Source: Rhodospirillaceae bacterium
GTDB lineage: Bacteria > Pseudomonadota > Alphaproteobacteria > Micavibrionales > Micavibrionaceae
Length of the DNA stretch: 8,557 bases
Direction: 5' to 3'
Assembly: GCA_003452275.1 (NCBI GenBank)
Contig: DMIT01000022.1
Coordinates: 1 to 8,557, forward strand
Part shown: positions 6,721 through 8,557 of the stretch, piece by piece
How positions within the stretch are numbered: position 1 is the first letter of the stretch
Layout: each line of letters begins with the position of its first letter
The notes under the pieces: generated by a model
What the model saw: only the letters and a program-made list of their open reading frames with translations
Told to the model about the DNA's origin: nothing
Databases searched by the model: none
Made by a program: the position numbers and the translations under genes

Positions 6721-7875
6721 ATGGATATTACCCAACTTTTGGCTTTCGTCATGCAAAATGATGCATCCGACCTGCACTTAAGTGCAGGAAACCCGCCTAT
6801 CGTTCGCGTGTATGGATCGTTAAAGCGGTTAAAAGCTGATGTTCTGACGAACGAAACTGTTCGCGCCATGTTATATTCGATTATGACGGACGAACAACGT
6901 TCCGATTACGAGAAAGATATGGAGCTGGACTTCGCGATCTCCTTCGGTGAAAAAGCTCGTTTCCGTGTGAACGCCTTTACCAATCGCCAAGGGTCTGCTG
7001 CTGTTTTCCGTACTATTCCTTCTGTGGTTCCCACAATGGAAGAACTTGATCTTCCTCCGGTTATCAGACGGTTTTCTGAGCTGGAAAAGGGGATTGTTCT
7101 GGTGACCGGCCCAACCGGTTCAGGGAAATCCACTACGTTGGCATCCATGATTAACCATATCAATGAAAATCATCCCAAACATATTTTGACGATTGAAGAT
7201 CCGGTCGAATTTTTCCACACGTCTAAAAAAGCCCTCATCAACCACAGAGAGTTGGGAAATGATACTCATAGCTTCGCGAGAGCCTTGAAAAGCTCGCTTC
7301 GTGAAGACCCTGATGTTATTCTGGTGGGGGAGATGCGTGACCATGAAACAATTTCTTTGGCATTGACTGCGGCAGAAACGGGGCACTTGGTTTTCGGAAC
7401 ACTCCACTCTAGTTCGGCGGCAAAGACCATTGACCGTATTATCGACGTTTTCCCAACGGGGGACAAGGAAATGATCCGCGCTATGCTGGCTAGTTCATTG
7501 CAAGGGGTTGTTGCGCAAACACTTTTGAAAAAGGTGGGCGGCAAAGGTCGGGTGGCGGCTTTCGAAATTCTGGTTGGAACAAATGCTGTTCGAAATCTTA
7601 TTCGTGAAAATCAAATTCCGCAGATGTATTCTATGATCCAAACCGGATCGCGTTATGGAATGATTACGATGGAGGACTCCGTTCATAATCTGTTAGAGCA
7701 GGGAATTATTGATGAAGACGAAGCCAGAATTGTTCTTGCCAAGACAACAGATGAAGATGGTGCGGAGAGAGACCCTGTGGTCTCTACGGCGGCTGCGAAT
7801 TCTATGAAACCTAAAATTATGGCTGATGCGGATGCAAATGCGTCTGCTGGCGCCGACAATGGATATTCATTTTGA
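6721..7875 (+). CDS. pilT: Type IV pilus retraction ATPase PilT
   Basis: 384 residues; a cytoplasmic hexameric ATPase that powers pilus disassembly (retraction, twitching, DNA uptake) by acting on the PilC platform. All family hallmarks are present: N-terminal ASDLHLSAG (15-23), Walker A GPTGSGKST (130-138), Asp box TIEDPVE (157-163), Walker B with catalytic Glu204 in DPDVILVGEMRD (196-207), His box GHLVFGTLHS (221-230, His222 and His229), and the PilT-specific retraction motif AVRNLIRE (289-296; AIRNLIRE in Pseudomonas). The last motif separates it from PilB/GspE. The family is usually about 345 residues; here roughly 40 extra residues follow the core (about 343-384), an Asp/Ala-rich tail of low complexity. 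Its own promoter candidate and strong ribosome site precede it. The TGA stop overlaps the TTG start of the next motor gene, so the two are translationally coupled. Confidence 0.97.
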   Translation: MDITQLLAFVMQNDASDLHLSAGNPPIVRVYGSLKRLKADVLTNETVRAMLYSIMTDEQRSDYEKDMELDFAISFGEKARFRVNAFTNRQGSAAVFRTIPSVVPTMEELDLPPVIRRFSELEKGIVLVTGPTGSGKSTTLASMINHINENHPKHILTIEDPVEFFHTSKKALINHRELGNDTHSFARALKSSLREDPDVILVGEMRDHETISLALTAAETGHLVFGTLHSSSAAKTIDRIIDVFPTGDKEMIRAMLASSLQGVVAQTLLKKVGGKGRVAAFEILVGTNAVRNLIRENQIPQMYSMIQTGSRYGMITMEDSVHNLLEQGIIDEDEARIVLAKTTDEDGAERDPVVSTAAANSMKPKIMADADANASAGADNGYSF

Positions 7876-8557
7876 TAGAACCCGTTATATTTAAATATCT
7901 GACTGAAATGGGGCGTCAGAACGCGACAGACCTTTATCTTACGATAGGGGTTGCGCCGACACTGCGTATTGATGACCAATTGGTGCCTATATCCGATAAG
8001 CCTATGGATGTAGCACAAATGAATGATGTCTTATCCAATATTCTGACAACGCGGCAACGTCGTGATTTTGAAATGAGAATGGAATTAAATACGGCTATTG
8101 ATCTGGGGCCGCATGGACGATTTCGTGTAAATATCTTTCAACAAAGACTTCAATCTGCTTTGGTAATCCGGCGTATTATTTCGCGGATCCCAAGCTTTGA
8201 TGAATTGCGCTTGCCTGCCATTCTTGAGAAATTGTCACTGACAAAACGCGGACTTATTTTAGTCACAGGGATGACGGGCTCTGGGAAAACCACAACTCTG
8301 GCGTCTATGGTGGACTACCGTAATACCCATGCGCCTGGTCATATCTTGACCATTGAAGACCCAATTGAATATTTTCACGATCATAAAAAATCTGTTGTTG
8401 CGCAGCGGGAAGTTGGTGTGGATACAGAGAGTTACGCGATTGCTTTGAAAAATGCGTTGAGGCAGCGTCCCGATGTTATTTTGGTTGGGGAGATCCGTGA
8501 TCGGGAAGTGATGGAGCAGGCATTGACAGCCGCCGAAACAGGACATCTATGTCTTTC
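7872..8557 (+). CDS. pilU: PilU-like retraction ATPase, 5' part (runs off the window)
   Basis: 228 complete codons are visible; open at the right edge. The best start is TTG 7872, overlapping the pilT stop (TTGA): it gives the family-typical ~18 residues before NATDLYLTIG, whereas the next ATG (7908) leaves only five. No strong Shine-Dalgarno is seen (GGA at 7861-7863), consistent with coupling to pilT. Motifs: Walker A GMTGSGKTT (133-141), Asp box TIEDPIEY (160-167), Walker B RPDVILVGEIRD (199-210) and the beginning of the His box ETGHLCLS. The segments DYRNTHAPGHILTIEDPIEY, HKKS, AQREVGVDT, ALKNALRQRPDVILVGEIR and ETGHLCL are much closer to PilU than to PilT. PilU normally boosts PilT-dependent retraction under load and does not retract alone. 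The C-terminal half, and so the absence or presence of a PilT-type AIRNLIRE motif, cannot be seen. Confidence 0.92.
   Translation, partial: MIEPVIFKYLTEMGRQNATDLYLTIGVAPTLRIDDQLVPISDKPMDVAQMNDVLSNILTTRQRRDFEMRMELNTAIDLGPHGRFRVNIFQQRLQSALVIRRIISRIPSFDELRLPAILEKLSLTKRGLILVTGMTGSGKTTTLASMVDYRNTHAPGHILTIEDPIEYFHDHKKSVVAQREVGVDTESYAIALKNALRQRPDVILVGEIRDREVMEQALTAAETGHLCL

Noticed and set aside
7859..7894. Short open frame from ATG 7859 (MDIHFDRTRYI) at the pilT-pilU junction, considered as a pilU start
   Set aside because: It is in a different frame from the PilU motifs and stops at once.

Overview
The window is a compact, entirely plus-strand gene cluster encoding the inner-membrane, periplasmic and motor parts of a type IV pilus (T4P) or closely related type II secretion-like machine. 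The envelope plan (inner-membrane platform, a secreted periplasmic PilP/GspB-like protein, PilT and PilU motors) points to a Gram-negative, probably proteobacterial host. Base composition looks mid-range by eye (not counted). I cannot name the genus. No RNA genes, CRISPR arrays, insertion sequences or phage genes are visible.

Region 1 (1-3466) is a tightly packed operon. It holds the 3' end of a PilC/GspF platform gene, a long protein joining a divergent PilM-like cytoplasmic domain to a membrane anchor and a PilN-like periplasmic part, a PilO/GspM-like protein, and a secreted protein with a PilP/GspB-like C-terminal beta module. The genes overlap or are separated by 10 bases or fewer. Together they would form the alignment subcomplex that links the cytoplasmic motor and platform to the outer-membrane secretin. 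The secretin and the extension ATPase (PilB/GspE) are not in the window.

Region 2 (3471-6607) holds less standard parts: an orphan ABC-transporter ATPase with no permease in view, a 606-residue membrane-anchored protein with a Pro/Thr/Ser/Val-rich stalk and C-terminal TPRs (layout like MshN of MSHA pili), and a short protein that keeps the zinc-cysteine domain of prepilin peptidases but has lost the aspartyl peptidase domain.

Region 3 (6608-8557) starts with a 113-base spacer carrying a candidate sigma70-type promoter and a small inverted repeat, followed by pilT (retraction ATPase, complete) and a translationally coupled pilU-like gene that runs off the window. The machine is therefore predicted to be a retractable pilus, with a platform resembling MSHA/T2SS-type clusters and retraction motors like those of type IVa pili.

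The most interesting points are the peptidase-less prepilin-peptidase homologue, the orphan ABC ATPase in a pilus operon (compare the PilGHI transporter of Myxococcus), and the PilM-PilN-like fusion.
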